DNA of 37,989 nucleotides from Cytophagales bacterium. GTDB taxonomy: Bacteria > Bacteroidota > Bacteroidia > Cytophagales > Microscillaceae. Below are positions 26,095 to 33,898 of the stretch, piece after piece; within the stretch, counting starts at the first letter, position 1; each line of letters begins with the position of its first letter. The stretch covers positions 1-37,989 of the forward strand of contig JAAFJG010000045.1 of assembly GCA_013298075.1 (NCBI GenBank). The letters run 5' to 3'. The notes under the pieces are model-generated. The model worked only from the letters and a program-made list of their open reading frames with translations, did not search any database and was not told the origin of the DNA. Position numbers and translations under genes: made by a program.

Positions 26095-26125
26095 AAAAGG
26101 CAACCAAAAATGATTGCCTTTTTTT
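26095..26125 (-). terminator. Intrinsic terminator of the OmpA/TSP3 gene
   Basis: On the minus strand AAAGGCAATCA pairs with TGGTTGCCTTT across a T-rich loop, followed by T8. It starts about 15 bp after the stop at 26138. Confidence 0.8.
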
Positions 26126-26137
26126 ATTGATACTTTT

Positions 26138-27556
26138 TTATTTTTGTCTATTACTCAACTTCATTTCTACACGTCTATTGAGTGCTTTGCCTGCAGGAGT
26201 TGTATTGGTTGCTATTGGTTTCGATTCCCCAAAACCTGTTGCACTTGTAATTCGAGATTCTTCGATGCCTTTTCCTATCAAATAATCTTTCACTGCTTTT
26301 GCTCTGTCTTTTGATAATTGTAGATTAGAAGCGTCATCGCCTTCGTCATCTGTATGTCCTGCCAACGAAATAGTAGCATCAGGATATTGGCTCAATAATT
26401 TTGCTAATTCATCTAACAAAGGATAAGAGGCTTTCAAAATAACTGCTTTAGAACTCTCAAATTGGACTTTACTTGCTTTTTCTAAGATTTTTGGACAGCC
26501 TTTATTTTCTTTCGGACCTGGTACATAAGGACAATCATCTACTTTATCTTGCACGCCGTCTTTGTCTGTATCAGGGCAACCATCAAATTCTTTCACGCCT
26601 TTTACATCAGGGCATTTATCGTCTTTGTCCGTAATTCCATCGCCATCTTTATCAGGACAACCTTTTAATTCTACACTTCCTTTTACGTCAGGACAATCGT
26701 CTTTTACGTCAGGAATACCATCGCCATCTCTATCAGGGCAACCATTTAGTTCGAGAAGTCCTTTGGTATCGGGGCATAAATCATCGCCATCTGGCACGCC
26801 ATCTTTATCTCTATCGGGACAGCCAAAAGATTCTTTAGGTCCTTTTACGTCTGGGCATTTGTCTAATTTATCAGGAATTTTATCGCCATCTCTATCAGGA
26901 CAACCGCTTGTTTCGACTGTTCCTATAAATTCGGGACATTCATCGACCATATTGGGTGAACCGTCTTTATCATCGTCTGGCAAACAACCAAAAATATCTA
27001 CATTCAAACGGATACGAACTGTAACTGTTTTTTGAGTTATTTTTTGGTCTTTATCTTCTATATTTCCAATAAATTCGATATAAGAATTGGCATTTACATT
27101 TTTTAATCTTGTGTTTGCTTCGTCAATTTTTATTTGTTGTTCAGCGACCAGAGAATCATATTTTACCATTTGTGCTTTTCTGTCTTTAGATTTCATATTG
27201 GCATATTTGCCATATTTTTCGTCTGCTCTTTTTACTTCGCGTCTGTGTTCGGCTTGTTTGTTGCGAAGCAATTTTATTTCGTCATCAATCACAACTCTTT
27301 CTTGATATAAATAATTTGCTAAATTATCAGGCAGTCTGACAATTACGTTTTTTCCATCAATTTCGTTGATAGTAGTGGCTCTTCTTCCTTGAATTTGCGA
27401 AAGAGTAGAAGGGCATTTGTCTTGTCCGCTCAGGTCTTGTACGCCATCGCCATCGGCATCAGCAGTAGTCAATACGAGGGTTTTTCTTGGTGGTTGTGCG
27501 TTGCTGATTTGCAAAGAAAACAACAACATCATAAAACACAATGTAAATAGTTTCAT
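26138..27556 (-). CDS. OmpA-family outer-membrane protein with thrombospondin type-3 repeats
   Basis: The 472-residue protein has a signal peptide (about 1-20). An N-terminal region with a coiled segment (about 75-150) precedes a block of about seven calcium-binding TSP3 repeats (about 185-355), each of the form DxDxDGxPDxxDxCP, such as GCPDRDGDGIPD. The C-terminal OmpA domain (about 360-470) has SLAGHTDDEGDD, LSKDRAKAVKDYL and GFGESKPIA, and binds peptidoglycan. It probably links outer membrane and cell wall, with the TSP3 rod rigidified by Ca2+. A further TSP3-like start (TTADADGDGVQDLSG) sits near residue 31. The gene is single with its own terminator. Confidence 0.93.
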   Translation of the reverse strand: MKLFTLCFMMLLFSLQISNAQPPRKTLVLTTADADGDGVQDLSGQDKCPSTLSQIQGRRATTINEIDGKNVIVRLPDNLANYLYQERVVIDDEIKLLRNKQAEHRREVKRADEKYGKYANMKSKDRKAQMVKYDSLVAEQQIKIDEANTRLKNVNANSYIEFIGNIEDKDQKITQKTVTVRIRLNVDIFGCLPDDDKDGSPNMVDECPEFIGTVETSGCPDRDGDKIPDKLDKCPDVKGPKESFGCPDRDKDGVPDGDDLCPDTKGLLELNGCPDRDGDGIPDVKDDCPDVKGSVELKGCPDKDGDGITDKDDKCPDVKGVKEFDGCPDTDKDGVQDKVDDCPYVPGPKENKGCPKILEKASKVQFESSKAVILKASYPLLDELAKLLSQYPDATISLAGHTDDEGDDASNLQLSKDRAKAVKDYLIGKGIEESRITSATGFGESKPIATNTTPAGKALNRRVEMKLSNRQK

Positions 27557-27635
27557 ATTTTAAAAGTAAAATAAACTTAATATATAAGACGTAAAATAAT
27601 TAATATTATTATAAAAAAAGAGATTTTTTTTGGAT

Positions 27636-29957
27636 TTATGCGCCCAAAGGAATTTCAAAAGTAAAACGAACACCTTTATTTTCTTCACTTTCTAAGGATA
27701 ATTTTCCGCCCAATTTTTGAACAGCCAAATTATAAACGATATTCATTCCTAATCCACTTCCACCATTTTCACGATTCGTAGTAAAAAAAGGTTCATAAAT
27801 TTTTGCTTGTACTTCAGGACTCATACCATTGCCATCATCAGTATAAATTAACATCACAGCTTTATTTTTTTGTTTTGTTTCGATTTTGATAATGCCATTT
27901 TCTCGTCCTTTGAAACCGTGAATAATCGAATTCATAATCAAATTAGTAAGAATTTGCGAAAATCCGCCTGCAAAACTATTGATTTGTATTTCTTCTAAAT
28001 CTAATTTGATTTGATAAGGTTTGTTTTTTAACTCAGGTCGCAAAGACATAATCGTTTCTTCGAGGTATTTTTTGAGTTCGAAAGTTCGTTTAGTTTCGAT
28101 AGATTGTTCTACTGCCACTCTTTTAAAACCTTGTACCAAATCAGCAGCACGCTGCAAATTAGTCAATAAAATTTTCATTCCTTCTTGCGAAGTAGCAATA
28201 AAATCGGTTAAATCTTTCTTTTTCATTTGCCCATTTTCCATCAAATGATTAAATTCTTTGACTTTGCTATCTAGCCTTGAAGCAGCTGTTACACATATTC
28301 CGACGGGCGTATTGATTTCGTGAGCAACTCCTGCCACCAAATTTCCTAACGCAGCCATTTTTTCGGCTTCGATAAGTTGTTGTTGTGCGGCATTTAATAT
28401 TTGATAGGTTTCTGCATTTTTGAGGGCGATGGTTGTATAAGCACTCAACGTTTTTATCATTTCAAGATGTTGTGGCGTATAAGCATATTTATCTTTACTA
28501 AAAATAGCAAAAATTCCAATGACTTTTTCTGAACTCAACAATGGCATAAAAATTCCAGATTGAAATGCAGGGTTCCATGTTTGTGCCGTAAATTCATATC
28601 TTGAGGTCAAATCTTGTTGGCTTTGAATCGTAATTGGCAATGTATTTTTTACGCAGCAAATAGCAGGATGATTTTGGTTTTTGAGTGAAAGTGGCGCATA
28701 ATTTACTTTATTTTCGCCTTCTAATACAAATTTATACGCCAAATGATTGTCTTCTACTTCGTATTCTGCGACTGCAATACAATCTGCGGGCATCAATTCT
28801 TTGATATAACCATATAAATTTACAAAAACCTCCTCCAAATTCAAAGATGAAGTAATACTCTGTCCAATTTTACTTAAAATAGTAATTGTATCGTAAGACT
28901 TTTCTAATTCTTCTGTTTTTAGTCCTAAATTATCTCTTTGCGTTTTGATTTCCTCTTGTTGTTGTAAAAGTTCTTCATTTTTTTCCAAGAGTTCTATTCC
29001 TTTCGTTTCCAATTCTTCTTTTTGGATTTCAATTTCACGATTTTGGGCTTCGATTTTTTTAGTTTTATCTTCTAATTCTTGGAATGCTCTTTTAATTCTT
29101 GTATTTTTTTCTTCTAATTCAGATTTTTGTTTTTCGATTTCTTTATTAGTAGTAGATAATTCATCTTTTTGAAATTGTAATTCTTGTGAATGTGTTTTGG
29201 CATTCAAAAAAGAGCGAATAAGTACGACCATAAAAACCACCATCAAAATCAACGCAAAAATACTTACATATCGAAAACCTGCATCTGCCGAGATTTTGGC
29301 ATCTAAAGAACGTTTGATAATACTTGCTTTACTAAAACTTGCTACATCTATTGCTTCCAAAGATTTATCAGAATATTCCAAGGCTTTGTCTTGGTCACCT
29401 TTTTCAAAATAAACTTCTGCTAATGCTTCTGCGGTGGTTGATAATTTATTTTTTTGATTCAAATCTTTATAAATAGCATAAGTAATATTATAATATTTGC
29501 TCGCAGAATCTAAATACGCTTCTTTGATGTATTTAATTTCATAATAAAACCTTGCGTAATCTGCGCATACGTGAGCATAATCAATTTTTTCTGCTGATTT
29601 TTCTGATAATTTAATGGCTCTTTTGAAAAAACTAATTGTATTATCAAATTTTTGTGGATCTAATTTATATTGTACCAAACCAATATTTCGAAGAGCATAT
29701 ATAATTTGACGATTGTCATTCATTTTTTCTGCCAAATTCAAGGCTTGCGACCCATAATCTAGCGCCTCTTCTTTCTGTCCAATCAAAATATACTCTCTCG
29801 ATAGTTCATTCAAAACCTGTGTTTCTTGGCGTAAAGCATTTTCTTTTACATATTTTGAATAAATACCCAACAAACTATCAATTTTTGGATTACATTGTGC
29901 GTTGGCAAACTGAATTAATAATAAATAAAAAAAGAAAAGTAATATTTTTTTTTGCAT
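27636..29957 (-). CDS. TPR-GAF sensor histidine kinase
   Basis: The 773-residue protein starts with a signal peptide or N-terminal membrane helix (about 1-20) and a periplasmic TPR-like domain (about 35-205). A transmembrane helix (about 228-250) and a long cytoplasmic coiled coil (about 255-365) rich in Glu/Lys/Gln follow. Then come a GAF domain (about 370-520), a HisKA-type segment (phospho-acceptor His546 in VAHEINTPVG) and a HATPase domain (NLIMNSIIHG, DDGNGM, GGSGLGMNIV). This layout is common in Cytophagales. It likely passes a periplasmic signal to an unlinked response regulator; none is adjacent. The HEINTP motif puts it with HisKA kinases of the ZraS/NtrB-like type. It is preceded by a -7 element at 29997-30004. 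Confidence 0.92.
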   Translation of the reverse strand: MQKKILLFFFYLLLIQFANAQCNPKIDSLLGIYSKYVKENALRQETQVLNELSREYILIGQKEEALDYGSQALNLAEKMNDNRQIIYALRNIGLVQYKLDPQKFDNTISFFKRAIKLSEKSAEKIDYAHVCADYARFYYEIKYIKEAYLDSASKYYNITYAIYKDLNQKNKLSTTAEALAEVYFEKGDQDKALEYSDKSLEAIDVASFSKASIIKRSLDAKISADAGFRYVSIFALILMVVFMVVLIRSFLNAKTHSQELQFQKDELSTTNKEIEKQKSELEEKNTRIKRAFQELEDKTKKIEAQNREIEIQKEELETKGIELLEKNEELLQQQEEIKTQRDNLGLKTEELEKSYDTITILSKIGQSITSSLNLEEVFVNLYGYIKELMPADCIAVAEYEVEDNHLAYKFVLEGENKVNYAPLSLKNQNHPAICCVKNTLPITIQSQQDLTSRYEFTAQTWNPAFQSGIFMPLLSSEKVIGIFAIFSKDKYAYTPQHLEMIKTLSAYTTIALKNAETYQILNAAQQQLIEAEKMAALGNLVAGVAHEINTPVGICVTAASRLDSKVKEFNHLMENGQMKKKDLTDFIATSQEGMKILLTNLQRAADLVQGFKRVAVEQSIETKRTFELKKYLEETIMSLRPELKNKPYQIKLDLEEIQINSFAGGFSQILTNLIMNSIIHGFKGRENGIIKIETKQKNKAVMLIYTDDGNGMSPEVQAKIYEPFFTTNRENGGSGLGMNIVYNLAVQKLGGKLSLESEENKGVRFTFEIPLGA

Positions 29958-29996
29958 AATATTTTTAATAAATAAGAAATATGCTTTTTAAGCTTG

Positions 29997-30004
29997 CAAA
30001 AATA
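29997..30004 (-). promoter_or_regulatory. -7 element for the TPR-GAF kinase gene
   Basis: TATTTTTG on the minus strand is an exact TAnnTTTG match, 40 bp before the start. No TTTG was found at the usual spacing. Confidence 0.4.
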
Positions 30005-30090
30005 GTGAAATACTTTTAATTTTTTAATATTATTTATAAAAAAAAGAAAAAATGATGAAATATATTTGATTTATTCGATTTATTTGATTT

Positions 30091-30500
30091 TTAGGAAATT
30101 TGTGCAGAAAATGATTTTTTTTTGAAATGTATTTTTTTATATTATCCTACAGATTTATCTGGAGAATAATATAAAATTCAATTGTTTGCCCTAGCCGAAA
30201 ATCTCTCCGTTTTTCAAATTGATATTTTTCTATATTTTCAAAATAAATGGCTGTTTTTGAAGGAGGTGTAAAAAAAAATTATTTTGTTGATTTTATTTAA
30301 ATTTTATTGGTTCATTGGGAAATTATTGCGGATATAATTTTCTTCTGTATGAATAGAAATGGCATTTATTTAAAAAATATCAATTTGAAAAGTACGGAGA
30401 TTTTGGCTAAAGCCAAGGATTGAATTTTATTATTATCCTCCAGATAAAGCTGGAGGCAATTTAAAAAACGTATTTCAAATTTTTTTTCCGCACAAACCCC
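30091..30500. repeat. Element G: long inverted repeat
   Basis: The left arm (30091-30250) and right arm (30357-30500) are imperfect reverse complements over about 150 bp. Paired landmarks are TTTGTGCAGAAAA with TTTTCCGCACAAA, the CAGATTTATCTGGAG and CCTCCAGATAAAGCTGGAGG palindromes, and TCAAATTGATATTTTT with its complement. The central 105 bp is unique. A partial left arm occurs at 20551-20780. It contains no gene. Confidence 0.75.
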
Positions 30501-30538
30501 TTAAGAACCATAACTTTTTAACAAATAAAGTCAATTTA

Positions 30539-30838
30539 GGGACTAAGTAGAAAATATTATACCCAAAAAAACTCCCTCACCTTTGGGGAGGGCTGGGGTC
30601 AGTGTTGTTAAATTCTTTTCTTTTTAACAAGTAAAATAGAAATTAACTTGTATAATATTCTGTAAAAAATCTATAATTTTTTGAAAATCTTATAGATTTG
30701 GCAAATTATATTTTGATTTGTAAAATAATTTACCTGACAAATATTAGAATTTAATAACACTGACCCTAACCCTCCTCAGCGGTGAGGGAACTAAAAATAG
30801 GTTTTTTTGAGTGGGTAGTTTATTTTTTATATGCTCCC
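30539..30838. mobile_element. MITE-like element A, copy 3 (inverted, inserted in D)
   Basis: The 300-bp element begins GGGACTAAGTAG and ends ATGCTCCC with TTA on both sides (30536-30538 and 30839-30841). Its arms match element A1 in reverse, including ACTCCCTCACCTTTGGGGAG and CCTCAGCGGTGAGGGAACTA, but the centre is replaced by the B sequence. The undisturbed D1 shows one TTA at the insertion point, which supports a 3-bp duplication. Confidence 0.85.
30598..30766. mobile_element. Element B: central module of A3
   Basis: The sequence is bounded by inverted repeats GTCAGTGTTGTTAAATTCT and its near complement AGAATTTAATAACACTGAC. Inside is a hairpin AATCTATAA/TTATAGATT. It takes the place of the GCATAATTTTGCAAAAAG centre of A1, so either it inserted with local loss, or A elements exchange centres. 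Confidence 0.65.
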
Positions 30839-30900
30839 TTATTTGTATAAAATTACAAGTAAACCTCCTATTATTTATTTACCACCTAAAAAATTAGGTA

Positions 30901-31013
30901 GTGTCCCAAATTCGTTGCAGAAAAAGTATATCGTTGTACAGACGTTGCATACAACGTCTGTACTGTAGCACAAATGTTCCAAAATAAAAAAATTGCAACG
31001 AATTAGGGACAAC
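30901..31013. mobile_element. Element C at the end of rpe
   Basis: The ends GTGTCCCAAATTCGTTGCA and TGCAACGAATTAGGGACAAC are inverted repeats. Its centre has a perfect 12-bp stem GTACAGACGTTG/CAACGTCTGTAC with a 4-nt loop (30936-30963). It splits the right end of D copy 2 next to the rpe stop codon. It may also act as transcription terminator of rpe. Confidence 0.75.
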
Positions 31014-31014
31014 A

Positions 31015-31680
31015 TCAAAAATTACAGTAACAAATTTTATTTTTTAGTTCTTGAATTACTTGTAAAGGAGTTTCAGATTTGAATACAAAATTGCCTGCGA
31101 CCAACACATCTGCCCCTGCCTCAGAAAGTAAAGAAATATTATCAGCATTTACGCCACCATCAATTTCTATTTGTGTATTCGTTTTTAATTCTGTAATCAT
31201 TTTTTTGAGTTCTTTAGTTTTTTTATAGGTATTTTCTATAAATTTTTGTCCACCAAAACCCGGATTAACAGACATCAGACAAACTAAATCTGCTAAATAT
31301 AACACATCACTCAATACGCTCACAGGTGTATGAGGATTTAGAGCGATACCTGCTTTACAACCAAGGTCTTTTATTTGTTGTAAAGTTCGATGCAAATGAG
31401 TACAGGTTTCGTAATGTACCGTAATTACATTGGCACCCAATCTTTGAAATTCATTCAAATAACGTTCAGGTTGAACAATCATCAAATGAACGTCTAGAAT
31501 TTTGGTACTATATTTTTGTATCATTTCTAAAACAGGCATACCAAACGAAATATTTGGCACAAAAACTCCGTCCATTATATCTAAATGTAACCAATCTGCT
31601 TGACTTTGGTTCACCATTTCAATTTCTTGTTTGAGTTTTCCAAAGTCTGCTGCCAAAAGAGAAGGAGCGATAATTTTCAT
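31015..31680 (-). CDS. rpe: Ribulose-phosphate 3-epimerase
   Basis: The 221-residue TIM-barrel enzyme interconverts D-ribulose 5-phosphate and D-xylulose 5-phosphate in the pentose phosphate pathway. Motifs are PSLLAADF (6-13), WLHLDIMDGVFVPN (about 35-48), VHLMIVQPERY, VHYETC, MSVNPGFGGQKF (phosphate-binding loop) and EIDGGVN with AGADVLVAGNFVFKS. The start ATG overlaps the stop of the upstream CBS gene (ATGA), so translation is probably coupled. The last residues CYCNF and the TGA stop are encoded by the end of MITE-like element D, so the natural C-terminus may have been altered by insertion. Confidence 0.96.
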   Translation of the reverse strand: MKIIAPSLLAADFGKLKQEIEMVNQSQADWLHLDIMDGVFVPNISFGMPVLEMIQKYSTKILDVHLMIVQPERYLNEFQRLGANVITVHYETCTHLHRTLQQIKDLGCKAGIALNPHTPVSVLSDVLYLADLVCLMSVNPGFGGQKFIENTYKKTKELKKMITELKTNTQIEIDGGVNADNISLLSEAGADVLVAGNFVFKSETPLQVIQELKNKICYCNF

Positions 31681-32342
31681 ATACTTAGAAATTTGAATAA
31701 ATGGTCTAATCTTTCTTGTTCAACGTTTTGATGAGAAGTATCTTGAAATTTACCAATAATATGGTAATTAAATCTTTCAAAAGTAGCAATAATTCTATTC
31801 AAATCAGTAATATTTAATTTGATAGTTATTTTTATTTTTTGAGGATTATCTTTGTCATCGGTCAAATAAGTACTTAAAATTTTTGCGTCATTGCTTTCGA
31901 CCAATCGACTAATTTCAGATAAAGAATAATCTCTTTTATCCATCCAAAACACCAAAATACCGCCTGCTTCTTGCATAGAGGCAGATTCTGACAAAGCCAT
32001 TAAAGTATCGTTGAGAGTAACTGCACCAATAAATTGATTGTCTTCATTCAAAACAGATACGACTTGTAACTGATTCTGGTTTGCCAATCTCAAAATATCG
32101 TAAAAATGTTGATGTGCATACACAAAAGTCCCCACATATATCAAAGATAATTCTGAAATAGAAGCATCTTGTATGTTATGTTGATAAATCATTTCTTCAC
32201 TTATCAATCCTTTGTATTCTTTGTTTTCAATCACAGGAAGTTGATTCACGTGTAATTCCTCTATCCATTGTAACGCTTGCTGGATAGAATCACTCATTTT
32301 AAGGGGCGGAATCATCTGGTTGATAAGTTCTTCGGCTATCAT
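31677..32342 (-). CDS. CBS-pair protein with ACT-like C-terminus
   Basis: The 221-residue protein (from ATG 32342) has two CBS motifs (about 7-58 and 70-125), with the typical LPVIENKEYKGLISEE and VVSVLNEDNQFIGAVTLND. A C-terminal region (about 130-205) resembles an ACT-like domain, with GGILVFWMDKRDYSLSEISRL. Such proteins bind adenine nucleotides as regulators; the ligand here is unknown. It overlaps rpe by 4 bp, implying a shared transcript. The TTG at 32423 would put the start inside the element H region and is rejected. The upstream 313 bp to cvpA is largely element H. Confidence 0.82.
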   Translation of the reverse strand: MIAEELINQMIPPLKMSDSIQQALQWIEELHVNQLPVIENKEYKGLISEEMIYQHNIQDASISELSLIYVGTFVYAHQHFYDILRLANQNQLQVVSVLNEDNQFIGAVTLNDTLMALSESASMQEAGGILVFWMDKRDYSLSEISRLVESNDAKILSTYLTDDKDNPQKIKITIKLNITDLNRIIATFERFNYHIIGKFQDTSHQNVEQERLDHLFKFLSI

Positions 32343-32390
32343 AATTTTTATACTATTTAAAACAATTTGCTTTTTTCTATACGTTTTTTT

Positions 32391-32573
32391 ATCTTGGGAT
32401 CGAATTTTAAATAATGTAAACACCCAAAAAAGTAAATATAAAATTAAAATTATTATATTTTTTAGGTATTTAGTTTGGTTATCAATAAGCCATTTTTTGC
32501 AGTTATAACATTTTTAGACCTCAAAAATAAATAAAATAAAAAGTTTACATTATTACTTTTTCGATCCTTGGTT
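32391..32573. mobile_element. MITE-like element H between cvpA and the CBS gene
   Basis: Two 31-bp arms, ending GGATCGAATTTTAAATAATG (32391-32421) and starting GTTTACATTATTACTTTTTC (32543-32573), are imperfect inverted repeats with about 22 matches. The 121-bp centre is AT-rich and without coding capacity. It separates two genes that otherwise look like an operon. Only one copy is visible here, so mobility is inference. Confidence 0.5.
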
Positions 32574-32655
32574 AAAATGATAACAAATAAATTAAAAAGG
32601 TTGTTCCATATTTTATTACTTTATTTTCTTAGAAACGTTTCATATTTTGATGTTT

Positions 32656-33183
32656 TTATTTCTTACTTCCATCAGCAAAGCCTTCAATTTTTTTATCTAA
32701 TTCTTCTTGATTTTTTGAGTTTGAAACAACTAAAGCAATATTTTCTACAAAACCATACATAAAAGATTTGCTGGTTAGATTGGGTTGAAAACTGCCTATT
32801 CCTGTCAAAAACCAAAAACAAAAACTCAATATTAAAGAATGTTTAATTGTCCCAAATACCGCTCCTACTACATTATCCCACACGCCCGGAAAATCATAAT
32901 CGATTTCAGTTTTTATATATTGCTCTACAAATGATAATAAATAATTAGACGCAATAATAGAAGACACAAATATAAATTCAGGATAAATATCTCTTTGAAA
33001 AGAAAATAAATATTTATGAACTAAACTTAATATAGCACCTACTAAAAAAAAGCAAATCAAAAAAGCAATCACAAAATGCAACATTTTTGTTACTGCGTCT
33101 AAAAGCCCTTTTTGATACCCACTATATCCTCCCCAACCTAAAAATGCAAGGATTAAAAAATCTAATATTAAACTGATATTCAT
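32656..33183 (-). CDS. CvpA family membrane protein
   Basis: The 175-residue protein (from ATG 33183) has four predicted membrane helices, near 5-20, 33-55, 67-82 and 108-130. It has the CvpA-family signature FLGWGGYSGYQKGLLDAVT and the later DNVVGAVFGTIKHSLILSF. CvpA proteins were linked to colicin V production and to envelope integrity under stress, though the molecular role is unclear. It lies downstream of yqeY and upstream of the CBS gene. A pair of overlapping hairpins (33203-33258) occupies its leader. Confidence 0.85.
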   Translation of the reverse strand: MNISLILDFLILAFLGWGGYSGYQKGLLDAVTKMLHFVIAFLICFFLVGAILSLVHKYLFSFQRDIYPEFIFVSSIIASNYLLSFVEQYIKTEIDYDFPGVWDNVVGAVFGTIKHSLILSFCFWFLTGIGSFQPNLTSKSFMYGFVENIALVVSNSKNQEELDKKIEGFADGSKK

Positions 33184-33202
33184 AATTTTGGTAAGTTCAA
33201 AT

Positions 33203-33258
33203 GTGGACACTTGAATGTTTTAATCCTATAATTTTGTGCAAGTGTCCACACTTGCACA
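33203..33258 (-). promoter_or_regulatory. Overlapping hairpins in the cvpA leader
   Basis: TGTGCAAGTG/CACTTGCACA (33235-33258) is a perfect 10-bp stem with a 4-nt loop. Its inner part CAAGTGTCCAC (33239-33249) can instead pair perfectly with GTGGACACTTG (33203-33213). Both structures cannot form together. On the plus strand the first hairpin is followed by T10. The second ends about 20 bp before the cvpA ATG. The arrangement is like an attenuator, but no ligand or leader peptide is recognised. Confidence 0.45.
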
Positions 33259-33266
33259 TTTTTTTT

Positions 33267-33743
33267 TTAATTATTCAATAATTGTTTTACGATTTGAGAA
33301 ACTAATTTACCATCTGCTTTTCCCGCTAATTCTTTGGTAGCCGTTCCCATTACTTTTCCCATATCAGAAGGTTTTGATGCCCCAACTCTTGTTATGATTT
33401 CTTGCAAAAGGCTTGTAATTTCTTCTTCTGATAATTGTTTTGGTAAAAACTCTTCGATAATTCTTAATTCAACAATTTCTTTTTCTGCCAAATCATTTCT
33501 ATTTTGTTGTGTAAAAATATCGATAGAATCTTTACGTTGTTTTGCTGCTTTGGTAAGTATAGCAATTTCATCTGCCTCTGAAATTTGTCCATCTTTTCCT
33601 TCCAAAACTTGTCCAGGTTTTCCTTCTTTTGTTTCTTCCAACAGAATCAACGCTTTGATTGCTCTGAGTGTTCTTAATCTGTCCGCATCTTTGGCAAGCA
33701 TTGCTTTTTTGATGCCTTCATCGATGGTCGTTTTTAGTGCCAT
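33267..33743 (-). CDS. GatB/YqeY domain protein
   Basis: The 158-residue protein is a stand-alone YqeY domain: an N-terminal helical part (LRTLRAIKALILLEE, 23-37) and a C-terminal domain with IEEFLPKQLSEEEI and VGASKPSDMGKVMGTATKEL. It is related to the tRNA-binding tail of GatB amidotransferase. The role of the free form is not settled. The length matches the family. A perfect promoter is at 33780-33811. It is the first gene of the yqeY-cvpA-CBS-rpe series. Confidence 0.93.
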   Translation of the reverse strand: MALKTTIDEGIKKAMLAKDADRLRTLRAIKALILLEETKEGKPGQVLEGKDGQISEADEIAILTKAAKQRKDSIDIFTQQNRNDLAEKEIVELRIIEEFLPKQLSEEEITSLLQEIITRVGASKPSDMGKVMGTATKELAGKADGKLVSQIVKQLLNN

Positions 33744-33779
33744 AATTTTAAAACTAAATAAATAGGTGTATTAAAAAGC

Positions 33780-33811
33780 CAAAAATAAACTTTTAATTTC
33801 ATAAATTCAAA
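33780..33811 (-). promoter_or_regulatory. Promoter for the yqeY-like gene
   Basis: On the minus strand TTTG (33808-33811), 20 bp, then TATTTTTG (33780-33787): a perfect TTTG-N20-TAnnTTTG. The start codon is about 37 bp downstream. Confidence 0.7.
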
Positions 33812-33835
33812 AAAAACAAGATTTTTTTTCTTAAA

Positions 33836-33867
33836 TTTGGAAATATATTAATAAAAATGTATCTTTG
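33836..33867 (+). promoter_or_regulatory. Promoter for the PKD lipoprotein gene
   Basis: TTTG (33836-33839), 20 bp, then TATCTTTG (33860-33867): a perfect Bacteroidota promoter. The in-frame ATG at 33857 lies within it, so the real start is ATG 33899. It is divergent from the yqeY promoter 25 bp away. Confidence 0.7.
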
Positions 33868-33898
33868 CGGACAAATATTATTTCAATTTTTAAATAAA

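Larger units (their letters stand above)
30512..31031. mobile_element. MITE-like element D, copy 2 (interrupted by A3 and C)
   Basis: Segments matching the element at 8725-8862 are in order: AACAAATAAAGTCAATTTA up to 30538, then ATTACAAGTAAACCTCCTAT at about 30850-30885, then ATCAAAAATTACAGTAAC at 31014-31031. Between them sit element A3 and element C. The left end is lost. The right end runs into rpe and encodes its last residues. Confidence 0.75.

Noticed and set aside
26562-27035. Plus-strand frame of 157 codons rich in Ser/Pro
   Set aside because: It is the antisense shadow of the TSP3 repeats of the OmpA gene, whose periodic Asp/Gly/Pro codons keep the opposite strand open.
32568-32762. 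Plus-strand frame of 64 codons
   Set aside because: It overlaps the end of cvpA on the other strand and the outer part of element H, with no protein-like pattern.
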